A stretch of 64,000 bases of DNA from Paramacrobiotus metropolitanus (GCF_019649055.1 NW_026570279.1:186001-250000); one strand, 5' to 3'; positions 44,007 to 54,165 are shown, numbered from the stretch's first letter. Notes: a model not told the origin generated them from the sequence alone. Program-made: numbers and translations.

Positions 44007-45350
44007 ATGGCAATGATGATGATGCCCAATTCGGAGCCAGCAATGCAGTTGGAAAATCAGCTCTTTGCTTTGCCTGCAACATTGACCGACCGATGGCGCA
44101 CTGAACACGAGAAACTTAATCCTACAACGATATTTACCGAGGATGGGACGGCTGGCGATATTAACTTCTACATTCCTCCAAGTACGGCTGGACTGTTGAG
44201 TTTAGGTGACATGGTACTGGAGTTGGAAGTGGCAATAAAGGTCAAGAAAAATAACCAGAATAATTTTGAAATAATCACTGCCGCTGAGGAGGTGGCCCCG
44301 GTTAACAATCTTCTGCATTCATTATTCCAATCGGTTCATGTAACGGTGGCTAATCGCCTCATGTCGGATGCGGCAACATTTTATCCGTATCGCGCTTATT
44401 TTGAATCATTGTTATTTCATTCTCCGGAAGCGCAATTTTCGCAATTAAGCTCAGCGGGCTATTCGCTGGATTTGCCGGGAAAAATGAATAATCAGACCGA
44501 CAACACTGGTGAAGTATGGCGGCATGACCTTTTTGGGAAGGGAGAATATGTACAGTTATCCGGAAAAATATTTGCCGATTTATTTGGCCAAAGCAAACCG
44601 CTCTGTACGGGCATTCCTGTCCAAATACGATTAGTTATGAACCGGCCAGAATTTTGCCTACGTGTTTGGGATGCCGATAAAGATACCAAGACATACAAAC
44701 CATTTATTCCTAATGCTCGGGTATCAGTACGCCGCTATATTCCGGCTCCAGATTTTATGACCGCTGTAGCCGGGCAGTTATTGAATCGCACGGTTAAATA
44801 CCACATTGAGCGGATTGTCATGCGGGTGGCCGACATTCCGAAAAACACCCAAAGTACTGTAGTGACCAATCTGCAGATTGGTCAAATTCCTAAGGTGGTA
44901 TTCGTTGGTTTCCTGGACAGCGAAGATTTTCACGGCAATTACCAGAAAAATCCATTTAATTTTCACCATTTCGACGTACGTCAGATAAGTGTGGAAGTGG
45001 ATGGACAAAGTTATCCGACCAAACCATACAATGCTGATTTTGCGAAAAATCAGTCATTGGAATGCTACGATGGGTTGCTGGATGCACTGGGCGCAAAAAA
45101 CCATCCCACCGGATGCTGGTCGGTCAATCGTAATGGCTATAACGAAGGATACGCTATTTTTGGTTTTGATTTGACACCTGGTCATACGGGGCGTGGACCG
45201 TTGACTTTATTCAAACAGGGAAATTTAAGTGTGCCGGTGACCTTTGCAAAGTCACATGCTAAATCGCTGATGATGGTGTGCATGATGGTGTTTGATAGTA
45301 TTATTGAGTTTAACCAGCATCGTCAACTGATTGCGGACTTCTCAACATGA
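44007..45350 (+). CDS. Polinton major capsid protein (double jelly-roll)
   Basis: An unbroken 447-residue frame. Typical family features: an N-terminal block ending in FTEDGTAGDINFYIPPST, LHSLFQSVHVTVANRLMSDA, YPYRAYFESLLFHSPEA, HDLFGKGEYVQLSGKIFADL, then MNRPEFCLR and a C-terminal GYAIFGFDLTPGH. These match the capsid protein of metazoan Polintons (the group that includes worm F54H12.2-like proteins), which forms trimers with double jelly-roll subunits. The stop TGA overlaps the ATG of the protease gene (ATGA at 45347-45350). Confidence 0.9.
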   Translation: MAMMMMPNSEPAMQLENQLFALPATLTDRWRTEHEKLNPTTIFTEDGTAGDINFYIPPSTAGLLSLGDMVLELEVAIKVKKNNQNNFEIITAAEEVAPVNNLLHSLFQSVHVTVANRLMSDAATFYPYRAYFESLLFHSPEAQFSQLSSAGYSLDLPGKMNNQTDNTGEVWRHDLFGKGEYVQLSGKIFADLFGQSKPLCTGIPVQIRLVMNRPEFCLRVWDADKDTKTYKPFIPNARVSVRRYIPAPDFMTAVAGQLLNRTVKYHIERIVMRVADIPKNTQSTVVTNLQIGQIPKVVFVGFLDSEDFHGNYQKNPFNFHHFDVRQISVEVDGQSYPTKPYNADFAKNQSLECYDGLLDALGAKNHPTGCWSVNRNGYNEGYAIFGFDLTPGHTGRGPLTLFKQGNLSVPVTFAKSHAKSLMMVCMMVFDSIIEFNQHRQLIADFST

Positions 45351-45862
45351 ACTCGGAACAATTATCGGCGGCCATGCGGGCTAACCCTATTACTAGCTCG
45401 ACATTCCGTGGTGTGTTTGCTGCCGATGAAGTACCAATGGACCTACAGCCTTATCCTGCATCATGTATCGTCAATACGGACCCAGCAAAGCAGCCGGGCG
45501 AGCACTGGGTGGCCATATACCAAGACCAAGCCAGTGTCATTGAATTTTTCGACTCGAATGGGAAATTACCGGCGTATTACAGCAACGCACTCAAGCAAAG
45601 ATTTTCTGGTAGTGTTAGACTAGTGACCCAAGGCGAAGTGTTGCAGTCTGAATTTTCTACTGTGTGTGGACAGTATTGTATGTTTTTTATTCTACAGCGA
45701 TGCAGTGGTCAGCCATTTGGCTCAATTGTTAAAATGTTCACTGAAAATAAGGCGAGCAATGACAAGATGGTTTGCCGAACTGTTAATCACCATTTCCAAC
45801 TTAATACAGAAATATGCAATAGCAAATTTCTAGAAAAACAGATTGTTCGTGCATTAATATGA
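45347..45862 (+). CDS. adenain-like cysteine protease for capsid maturation
   Basis: The 171-residue frame has the catalytic layout of adenovirus-type (C5) proteases: His in GEHWVAIYQD, the acidic position in IEFFDSNGKLP, Gln in TQGEVLQSEFS and Cys in TVCGQYCMFFIL. It would cleave capsid proteins during maturation. The start overlaps the major capsid stop. AATAAA immediately follows the stop at 45862. The frame is intact. Confidence 0.9.
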   Translation: MNSEQLSAAMRANPITSSTFRGVFAADEVPMDLQPYPASCIVNTDPAKQPGEHWVAIYQDQASVIEFFDSNGKLPAYYSNALKQRFSGSVRLVTQGEVLQSEFSTVCGQYCMFFILQRCSGQPFGSIVKMFTENKASNDKMVCRTVNHHFQLNTEICNSKFLEKQIVRALI

Positions 45863-45900
45863 AATAAATAACTAGTAATTACGGCATGCAGCGTTACGCA

Positions 45901-46143
45901 TTACATCATCATTTTATCCAACTGGGCACGCACTTCCTTACGGAACTGTGCCAAGTAGCCATCAACATCTAAATCAATACACTGACCCACATCAAGTTGA
46001 TTAAGCAACAACAACACACCATGAATCTGCTTCTTTTCCAGAACGTCCTTTTCGGCAGTGTTCCATTCTTCATCCGTAGCGATTCCGCGCATCGGCGTAC
46101 GACCAGTCGCATTCTCACGGTGCTCCCAAATATTGCGAAACAT
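45901..46143 (-). CDS. small acidic protein, unknown, minus strand
   Basis: The 80-residue frame from ATG 46143 (MFRNIWEHRENATGR) is helix-rich with a C-terminal LAQFRKEVRAQLDKMMM. It lies downstream of the PC4-like gene on the same strand and converges on the protease gene. It may be a second exon of that gene (an AG lies just upstream), but I could not find a matching donor. The family is unknown. Confidence 0.4.
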   Translation of the reverse strand: MFRNIWEHRENATGRTPMRGIATDEEWNTAEKDVLEKKQIHGVLLLLNQLDVGQCIDLDVDGYLAQFRKEVRAQLDKMMM

Positions 46144-46357
46144 AATTTCAGCCAATTCCTAACAAATAAATCGGACCAGTGAAAAAATCTGACGGTTTAA
46201 AAATAACAAAGTGCAAAAACTGACAGCTCAGAAATTACATGTTGTAAAAAACAAGCAACGCAAAAATTACACATTGTTAAAATCAACAATTAAAAACCGA
46301 CATTGTAATTTGTAACAAGTACAATTAAAATAATTGTACGTATTCAACTAACCTGTT

Positions 46358-47050
46358 TCAACGAAACGGAAGCGAGACCAGGCTTGTATCCGCGGCGACA
46401 TCGTGTGCTTCGTTGGTGTCCCGGATCTTCTTCAGCAGCGTAAAGTCCACCACCAGTTCCTTCAGTCCTTCGTAGGCCTTCCGACCGAAAGAAATACCGA
46501 CCTTGGTTGGATATAAATCTTTGTTAGGCGACAGGTTAAAGCGGCGTACAGTGGCCAGGTCCATGTTGTTGTAGCGGCTCCACTGGAAGTACAGGTTGTC
46601 GTCCAGGCAGTAGTGAGGAGACAGCTTTCCATTATCGAACAATGGTGGGCACGATGAGACCAAGTCGGCTTTACCAGTCAGCAATAATCCACAGAGGCGC
46701 AAAAAGTTGTTGATGGTCATGGCGATGTACTTGTTGGCATCCACAGGCTTAAAGGTACCATCCGGCTGCTCTTTGAATTCGGCTAGGACCACCTTCGTCC
46801 CTCCATCCAACCAGCGAACCAGGGCAAACTTGTCGAACCCGATTTTGTAGACCGGCATTCCCTGTTCGGTGAAAGCGTAGCGGGCATGCTTTCCGGGAAG
46901 AACGGAGGCGCTGCTGGCCATGTCGGATTTCTTTTGGCGTTTGATAGGTTCCAGCTGCGTCCGGTCCTTGGAGATCTTCATGGTGATCTTGCGCTTAGGG
47001 TTCTTTCGGGCCGATGTCGAGGTCGACGGGATATCAGCGAGAAATTCCAT
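46358..47050 (-). CDS. PC4-like single-strand DNA-binding candidate with two related halves
   Basis: ATG 47050 starts MEFLADIPSTSTSARKNPKR, a basic tail with nuclear-signal-like KRKITMK. Two segments then show a beta-beta-beta-helix pattern like the PC4/Sub1 domain: KFALVRWLDGGTKVVLAEFK with DANKYIAMTINNFLRLCGLL, and LATVRRFNLSPNKDLYPTKV with GISFGRKAYEGLKELV. The second closely follows the VRRF...PTKKGIS...W-L pattern of PC4. PC4 proteins are transcription coactivators that hold melted DNA. It is transcribed away from the TBP-like gene across a shared 420-bp space with repeat cluster 3. This is my reading of motifs and needs a profile search. Confidence 0.45.
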   Translation of the reverse strand: MEFLADIPSTSTSARKNPKRKITMKISKDRTQLEPIKRQKKSDMASSASVLPGKHARYAFTEQGMPVYKIGFDKFALVRWLDGGTKVVLAEFKEQPDGTFKPVDANKYIAMTINNFLRLCGLLLTGKADLVSSCPPLFDNGKLSPHYCLDDNLYFQWSRYNNMDLATVRRFNLSPNKDLYPTKVGISFGRKAYEGLKELVVDFTLLKKIRDTNEAHDVAADTSLVSLPFR

Positions 47051-47216
47051 TATTAAATAACTTTTGTTAAAAGTACAAGTAATTAGCGATTTAGACAAAA
47101 GTCAGATCAGAAACGCTAAGGAAAACTTAAGAATTGTTTGCTCAAGGTTTCAGCTGCAGACTGATTTTATACTGATGGGTCGGTAAGTTTCGTACACTAA
47201 GTCGTTGGCCTGTCAA

Positions 47217-47380
47217 TGCGTACGTTAACCACTGCAGTGTGTACATTAGCCACTGCGTCGGCTAGCTGCACCATTGTGTACGTTAACCACTGCGTCGGCT
47301 AGCTACACCATTGTGTACGATAGCCACTACAGTATGTACGTTAACCACTGTGTACATTTGCTGTTGTGTAGGTTAGCTAC
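47217..47380. promoter_or_regulatory. GTTAGCCACTG repeat cluster 3, divergent promoter of PC4-like and TBP-like genes
   Basis: At least six units (GTACGTTAACCACTG, TTAGCCACTGCGTCGGCTAG and variants) fill about 160 bp. They lie between the minus-strand start at 47050 and the plus-strand start at 47473. This is the longest of the three clusters. Confidence 0.65.
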
Positions 47381-47472
47381 TGGCAAAATTCTATATAGTA
47401 GACGGAAAAAATTCTCCATAATTTAGTTGTTCGTAACTACCCTAATGATTTGCTTTTCTTAGCGCGATAAAA

Positions 47473-48666
47473 ATGGCTACTTATTGCTTTGCTGATGTTG
47501 AATATCTTAATTATCATGGTGTTAAAGTGGTCACATACGTTCATTTTATTTCTCCTGAACAGCAGTGCAGTTCTATGTCGAAAATTACTTTTCCATGTAG
47601 AGAAACTATTGTCAAAGAGTATGGTTTGCGTAACGTTAACAAGGGAGTAATTATCGGCATGCAGTTAGCAGAAAACAGACGAAGTCTGCAACGTGCTCTC
47701 GAGCATTGGTACGCTATGATGTTTTTTCGCCTTGATAAAAGGCATGACCCTGACCACTGGGGAGGCGACATTGGCGACGTTACGTTTTATGCGAAAGGAG
47801 TTGGACAGTGTGACGTATTGGCCAACCTTGTGAAACCTGCAACTGTTATTAATATTGAGGATTTGAAATGTCCGTCATTTAAGAAGTTATCCCCTGATCC
47901 CCCGAACAAGATCAACCAGCCGACCCAGTATGCCAAATGGTTGGAAGGGTATCTGACCAAGGGAACCTGCGCGACCTGCTTGATGGTTCTACCGGATGTC
48001 AAACCCAAGCTGACCAAAGATGAATGTAAATGTGGAAACACCTGCTGGATCAGTGAGTGCTCGTGTTTTCATTTATTTTCGTACTAGTGATTATTTTTGT
48101 AATAGAAATGCAGTAACTTGTGTAGTTGAACGTACTGGTAATTGTACTCGCATCAACAGATAGTGGCGGTGAAAAATGTTGTGGCGACTGCGGAACTAAA
48201 CTGTATCCTGGACCTCGCCCAACTGGAGAAGACACTGTCGATGGCCCAGTACCTACCGCATAGATTTTCCGGCTTACTCCTCCGGACTTTGCATCCCATT
48301 AAAGGTCACTGTCAACTGTATGCTAATGGGCGGATTACAGTCAACGGCGGCACATCTAGACGGGAGTCCTGCGCTCTGTTGCATTATTTTACTAGTGTAT
48401 TACGTCAGTATGGTTATCACTGTATGGTTACAAATTATCGTATTGTTAATATGATTGGTTCCTTTAACTTTGGTCAAAAGTTAAATCTGGAAAGTATTAG
48501 CAATCGCCTGCAATTATCCTATACTCCGGAATTATTTACTGGTTTACCTATTCGCTTATCCTCATGTACTGCTGTTCTTTTTCATTCGGGGAAATGTAAT
48601 TTTCTGGGCGCAAAGTCTGTGGAGTGTTTGAATCCTGCGGTAACAGAATTAAAATCAAAGTTGTGA
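47473..48666 (+). CDS. TATA-binding-protein homologue with an N-terminal extension, Polinton-encoded
   Basis: Exon 1 (47473-48052) encodes an N-terminal domain with FADVEYLNYHGVKVV, VTFYAKGVGQ, NIEDLKCPSFKKL and a Cys cluster (CATCLM, CKCGNTCW). Exon 2 (48164-48666; the join is phase-consistent and totals 1083 bases) encodes both TBP repeats. Repeat 1 has VVATAELNCILDLAQLEKTL, HRFSGLLLR and a beta strand with GRITVNGG. Repeat 2 has YRIVNMIGSFNFGQKLNLES, TPELFTGLPIRL and a beta strand ending in FLGAKS. The ELFTGL and NxxGS motifs sit where cellular TBP has ELFPGL and NIVGS. It is strongly diverged. A cleaner acceptor (48159) gives the wrong phase, so the junction is uncertain. The N-terminal part may be an exonuclease-like domain seen in arthropod elements, but that is weak. 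Confidence 0.75.
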
Positions 48667-48942
48667 CAGCCGTCGCTTCGCTCGCTCTGCGTTGTTACCA
48701 GTCCGTACATTCACCTAGTATACTGCACTCAAATTCAAGTTGCAATCGATAAGCCAGCTCATGCAGACTTGGTCGATAGAGCTGACTTTAGTACGAAAGT
48801 GAAGATTAGAGTTTTCGCAACTTAGTTTCCGCAGCCAACTTTGAAAAGTTTGTTCTGTAGAACTCAGACCTTTTCGAGAAGCAAAAATGCAATGGTAGAT
48901 TCAAGTGTTTCCTGTGATGTGATTGGTCCAGCAGCTAACTGG

Positions 48943-49101
48943 AACCAGCCAATCACGATTTTTCTTGTCGAATTATCGAAATTATTTTTTCCACGCTGGA
49001 AATTCATTTTTTAATCGAATTATTAATTCTATTTTTCCAAAACCATGTCACTGAAGATTGAAAGTAGCGGATTCCCATAAGCTAAAAAAGATCTTTGCTG
49101 C
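48943..49101. repeat. Polinton terminal inverted repeat, block C right
   Basis: This is the complement of 27119-27277, equal in length and highly similar. It marks the inner edge of the right arm, about 280 bases after the TBP-like gene stop. Confidence 0.9.
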
Positions 49102-49268
49102 TATATAGTACTCCTATAATGTTAGTAATTCTAACATTATACAACTGATTATTATTAGTATTATTCTAGTATTATTTCTCTGAAGTATAAGCTAACTGTA
49201 ATATTATTTTGTTGATTAAATGCTTATCATGCATACTTGGTACTTCCACGCAAGCTAGTTAAAATAAT

Positions 49269-50539
49269 GGTGGCTGCTATGCGCCCCGACAAACTGGGCG
49301 CATAGAATTTAGCTGTGCGCCCTGATGTCCGGGCGCACAGAATTTGGCTTTGCGCCCCGAATTTCCGGGCGCAGATATATCGGCGATTTAATGTTTTTCT
49401 CCGAAGGTTTTTAATATTTTATGCATTTGGCTTCTTTATTAATTATTTAACCACTCTGTTTTCCTGTTGTATAGTCAAATACGTTGTATTGTTTGATGAG
49501 ATAGGTATCTTAATACCAGAACACACAAAAACTGTAAGTAATATGCGCTTTTCATAAAAGAATTTGGAGAAACAATAGGAAATTTGCTAATTTATTGTGT
49601 CTGTCCTGAAATAGCAGCTTAGTTTCAACCCGCTACAGCCGTAAAGTTATAGCGCACATAGAAGCAGGATAGTTTACATGTGCCTCAACTTGTGAATTTA
49701 TTTGCGTTAACGCAAACCGGTAGTTGATTGTTTTTACTTATTTTTTTTTCGATTAATCCTTAAGGTTGCAGGAGAGCAGAAGCTGAGAGAGAACTGCAGA
49801 ATTTGAGAACCCAAATCATAATAGTTAAGTTTTCGTTTTGTGTACTCCCTTTTATCGCCTGGTTTATTGAGGAGGTTGCTCAAAACATCTGTTGTCAGAG
49901 GTCATCTAGGACGGCGCGGAAGTCCACCCCTTGCAAAAACCTGTAGCAAAATAGATTAGCAGAACTGTCGTAAAATGTAGCAAAATAGCAAGGATAATTC
50001 CGGCCGGTTAACGCAGCGGAGGTGGTTGCAAGGCTGGACGACTTGTTGGCCAGTGTCCAGTCGAGAAAGCCATTAGGGTGTGTCGTTGGGAATTGGGATG
50101 CCCACACCGATACTGCGCAGTATGCTACTCTGATTGAAGGAAGTAATGCAACGCTGTTTGACGTTGCATAGAGATTGCACATTTGTGTTTAGTACACCTT
50201 AGCTGCTGTTGTGTCGAAGTAAAGTTGATCTACATTTACTCCGTATCAAATCGTCCTTCCCTCCCTCCCACCCTCTTTTGCGAGGAGACGAGGGGTTTCT
50301 TCAGCCAGGACGACGGGGCCGGTTGCGCCGGTGACCCGTGTTCCGGTGCTAGTGTCTTCACCCGATGCTTAAACAAAGCTTAATCATTAATTACCCGTCG
50401 TAGCTGTTGTTGCCGTTAAAAATTCGATACTTCTGCGCCCGGACATTCGGGGCGCATAGCCAAATTCTGTGCGCCCGAACACTCGGGGCGCACAGCTAAA
50501 TTCTATGCGCCCGGTTTGTCGGGGCGCACAGCCATTTCG
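49269..50539. mobile_element. non-autonomous element with GC-rich ends and 9-bp TSD
   Basis: The ends have three nested repeats of GCGCCC...GGGCGCA type (49279-49376), mirrored at 50430-50531. TAAAATAAT flanks both sides (49260-49268, 50540-50548), an 8-9 bp duplication as in hAT or Mutator elements. The 1.27-kb interior has no transposase. It is in the right Polinton arm only, so it is a later insertion. Confidence 0.8.
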
Positions 50540-51289
50540 TAAAATAATTGCTACGATTGTGATTGCTCATTAACAAGGTGGTCGCAGCGTTTTGTAGCAG
50601 TTGCATGTGCATAAAGTTTCTGACCAAGTGAACTTTTTGTTTCTACTACCATGCGTCATATGATAGGGACAAAAATAATTACCAGTTAGCTAATTAATTC
50701 TTTAGTATCAGCATTTGTCTAATTAACTGTAGAACGGTGTATCTAATAAATTAAAATAAGCCGTGAGCTTACAGTTAGTAAATACTCGTATGATGGATTG
50801 AACTGGGACCGGTAACTTTTCACGGTAATAACTCACAATAATTTGAAGATGTACCGATTGCATTTAAAGTACAACGATTAAACGGTAAAGAGCAGTAATC
50901 TTTCATTTTTTTGGCGCTTTCCGAATAGGCTAATGGCCCACTCGATGGAAATATGCGATGCATCAATGGCATGCAACATCTGGTTTTTCACGACGTTCAA
51001 ACTTCAGTTTTTTTCTGCTCTGCATGACCCAGCATATCAAAGCGCATTTCTTAAATACGTACTCTTGGTTATTTTTTCTTACGATATTCATAGCACACTA
51101 AGTGCACGGGTAATTACTCGTACTTTTTCTCGACGAATATGTTTAGCTGTAACGCTTATTGCAGTTGCATTACGTACTTCTTCTACTTCTGCTTTAAAAC
51201 GTACAGACCATCAAGTGCAACTACACAACTTTAAAATTTTTTAGCGCATTTTCCTCTTGTTTTGGACCATCAGAAATCTAATGATTTTT

Positions 51290-51397
51290 GGCCGCGAAAA
51301 TTCCCTTCCTTTTTTTACCATCGAAATTTCTTTCCTCTTTTTGACCAAAAAACATTCCTTCCTTTATTTATTCCTTCCTTTTTTTGACCTTGGTCAG
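51290..51397. repeat. Polinton terminal inverted repeat, block B right
   Basis: This pyrimidine-rich complement of 26498-26670 ends TTGACCTTGGTCAG. It is shorter than the left block owing to small deletions. Confidence 0.75.
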
Positions 51398-51483
51398 TGG
51401 TTCGAGACTCAGACGTGAAGTTCTCAGCAGTTCAATAGTTATACATGGTATTCACAGTCATAATTAAAATAGATTTAGTTTTA

Positions 51484-51848
51484 TTTTGGCCGGAAATGTC
51501 GAATAGCGGTTGTATTACAGTTAATTCTTTCTTTTCAGCATTCGTGTTGCTGCAGTTACACTAGTACAGACGTCCCGTATTTGACTGAAGGGTTGTTGCC
51601 AATTAAAATGTTGTAGTTGCACTTGTACATTCCTTGCGTTGCATGTAATACGGGGATTCGCTGGACCATATGGGGCATGTTTCCGGTCAAGAGTTAAAAG
51701 TGATCGAGATATTACTTTAGCAGTCTTAGGAACACTCAGCATTTTAATAGTCAGACTCAGCCTTTTAGTACTCAGACTCAGCCTTTCAGTAGTCAGACTC
51801 AGCTTTCTAGGGGTCAGACTCAGACTCAGCGCTTCAGCGCGGGCCGCG
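51484..51848. repeat. Polinton terminal inverted repeat, block A right, with minisatellite
   Basis: This is the complement of 22790-23180. It runs from TTTTGGCCGGAAATG through TTGTTGCCAATTAAAATG and the CAGACTCAGCCTTT minisatellite to the outer end GCTTCAGCGCGGGCC. It is followed by GCG and then GTTCAA. Confidence 0.9.
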
Positions 51849-51854
51849 GTTCAA
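51849..51854. repeat. right 6-bp target-site duplication of the Polinton (GTTCAA)
   Basis: This matches 22784-22789. It is three bases outside the last matching base of the terminal repeat. Confidence 0.7.
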
Positions 51855-51899
51855 AAGTAAAAGCTCTGTAAGAGGAGTTGCGTCATTCAACTAAATTAG

Positions 51900-53970
51900 C
51901 CTCAGCAAACCACCCACTTAACGCGAGGTTCCCAGTGGTTATTCATTTTGGGGTTTTTAGCACATTGAAAAAAAAACACAAAGTATCCTCTATCAGAATA
52001 TGGCGCTATCAGGAATGTAAAAAAATTGTTTACATTAAAAAAACAGTTTTCCGTTATGAGTGTCGAAGGGGGAAGCGCATTTCAACAGAGAGAAAGCGAC
52101 TAGCGCTGCTTTTAGACAATCCGGGTTATAAACCGAGTCTTTTATGGTCAACAGCGATGGATGGAATTCTGATGTGAAGCTATTGTTAGAGCAGGTGAAG
52201 TAATCAGCTGAGCCGAAGCAATTAGTGACAGGATGGTGCGATAACTTACCTAGTTGACCAACTGCTATTGTCTTTGCTTGTGGCGTGCGCGTTTGCCGTC
52301 TCCAGCTCTTCTGTCCTTTCATTTGCTTTACTCAGCCTTCTTGCTGAAGATTTTCTGTACTGAACATAGCGCAACAAAGCACGGTAGACTTTACACGCGT
52401 TTTGTGCGAAATCAAACTTAATTTCACAACAAATCAACGTGTTATCAAAAAATTACTCAAAAAGTATCATTAAATCGAATACTACCCGCTGAGCTTGTTA
52501 CACATACCGTTTTCTGATATCATGTAAGCTTTAAGAGTTATAGCAGAAAATGTTCAGGGGCGGTACTGCCCCACCACCCGTGGATCGGTTTTCTACACTT
52601 TGAATTTTTAATAGCAATGATATTGAAATTTCCAATGTGTGATAAGCTTTTACGTTGTTTCTGCACCGAATAGCGTTTCCAGAAATTTTTTGGGATGAAC
52701 AGTACTCAGTGAATTTCACCCTGAAATTTTTGACTTTAAAACTTCATAATTAATTTACTGTGAGTAAAATAAACTTTTTGCTAACGCAATATTGTAGCAA
52801 AACCATTTTCCTGATATATCTTTAAGTGCGTTTGATGTAAAGTCTTGTCATGACCGTGTTATATGAGTTACCGCAAAGAGACGGAACCACTGGGAACCTC
52901 GCGTTAAGAAGTGTTTCCCGCGACGTATACTAATACAGTATAACGTTTTGCTGCTGTTTTCGTTTGTGTTCTTTTATTTCCGCCTTCCAGTACCAAAATA
53001 TCTTGTGAATCTGCTTTTGTCAGTTTTGCAAATTAAAGATTTATTGTAGACGCAGAACAGATTACTTTAAAACTGACCTTGCGGCTTGTAGCCTTGCACT
53101 GTGTTCGATGAACAAGGCGCTTTGGATCTGCTGACAGTGCTGGATAAATTTTCAAACAGCGGATCAAATGGGAATTCGTCACTTTTTGCCATTTTAACTG
53201 AAGAATACAATCCAGTATCCACGGATGTACATTAAAAATTTTAGCAATCAGCCTTTTACCAGATTGCAGGCGTTGCTCACGGCACAATCACCAAATAAGC
53301 CATAGAGTCGAGGAACGTATTACGATGTCATTATACCTTTTCTGTTTTCAGCTCACCAGACCGGTCCGCGATCCTTGTCAGCCAGTGGCAACAAAGTTTG
53401 CATTCTGTCCACCGCAGTCACTTTCATCCTATGGATGCCGGTCATTACAGGCTACACATCCTTGGAGCAATTTTCCAACCGGTTACGTTTGCCCTATGCG
53501 CGCCACTAGCAAGGGATGTATTTTATGAAAAACTTCGCATAGTTTGTCCATGGATGACTATCTGGGCGCTGAAATCGCGCGAAGCAGATGCAAAAATACA
53601 ACCTAGTGTCATTTGCTGTTCGGAATATTAAGAGAGAATTGCTTGCTTGAATGCTTCACGGTTGCTAACGCAGCAATCCGGTTATTTCGATTTGTCTCAT
53701 ATTTTGCTCACTCTGTCATTCGATATTTATAATAACTGGCCACCAGCTTATCATATTATCTTTCCAAAACAAAGTCTTGGTCCCTTGGATAATGATCGTA
53801 TTTCGAATTTAGTAGTAAGAAAAGTTGCTAAAAGAATTCAAAACAAAACATAATTAACTCGTCAGCAGGTCTTTCTAAGAATAAACTGAACCCAAAAAAT
53901 TTGAGACTGCTGGAATACGCATTCGCGTATTCCGAATGCGGCAGCGAGACACTCCTAACGTCCGCCCCTT
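51900..53970. other. no supported gene
   Basis: Only short frames occur. One minus-strand frame (52246-52437) has a helix-like RRLSKANERTEELETANAHA, and another (53033-53287) is basic; neither can be assigned. Confidence 0.35.
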
Positions 53971-53976
53971 GTTCTT

Positions 53977-54165
53977 CCAGGCCCGCGCTGAAGCTCGGAC
54001 TTGGATTCGGAGTTGGATTACTCGAACTTGGACTTGGATTACTTAAACTTGGACTTGGATTACTCAAACTTGGACTTGGATCCGGAGTTGGATTACTCAA
54101 ACTTGGACTTGGATTACTCAAACTTGGACTTGGATTACGGAGTTGGATTTCAAACTTGGACTCGG
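53977..54165. repeat. minisatellite next to a third copy of the GGCCCGCGCTGAAGC terminus
   Basis: GGCCCGCGCTGAAGCT at about 53981 is followed by about ten units of a 6-bp-based repeat (CTTGGA / TTACTC phases). The same 15-mer begins both Polinton termini, where it is followed by a different 6-bp-based minisatellite. The frames across it are low-complexity and not genes. Confidence 0.7.

Larger units (their letters stand above)
22790..51848. mobile_element. giant Polinton/Maverick element, about 29 kb
   Basis: The outer ends GGCCCGCGCTGAAGCG and its complement are bounded by GTTCAA direct repeats. The three bases 51846-51848 are extra on the right. Three blocks occur in mirror order: A 22790-23180 / 51484-51848, B 26498-26670 / 51290-51397, C 27119-27277 / 48943-49101. 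Between the C blocks lie all core Polinton genes: polB, ATPase, integrase, penton, major capsid and protease. Size is above the usual 15-20 kb because of insertions in the terminal repeats and at least seven accessory genes. Several core genes are broken, so this copy is probably immobile. Confidence 0.88.

Noticed and set aside
46144-46357. Possible intron joining the PC4-like gene to the small frame at 45901-46143
   Set aside because: The stop at 46358 comes before the only good GT donor, so a join could not be supported.
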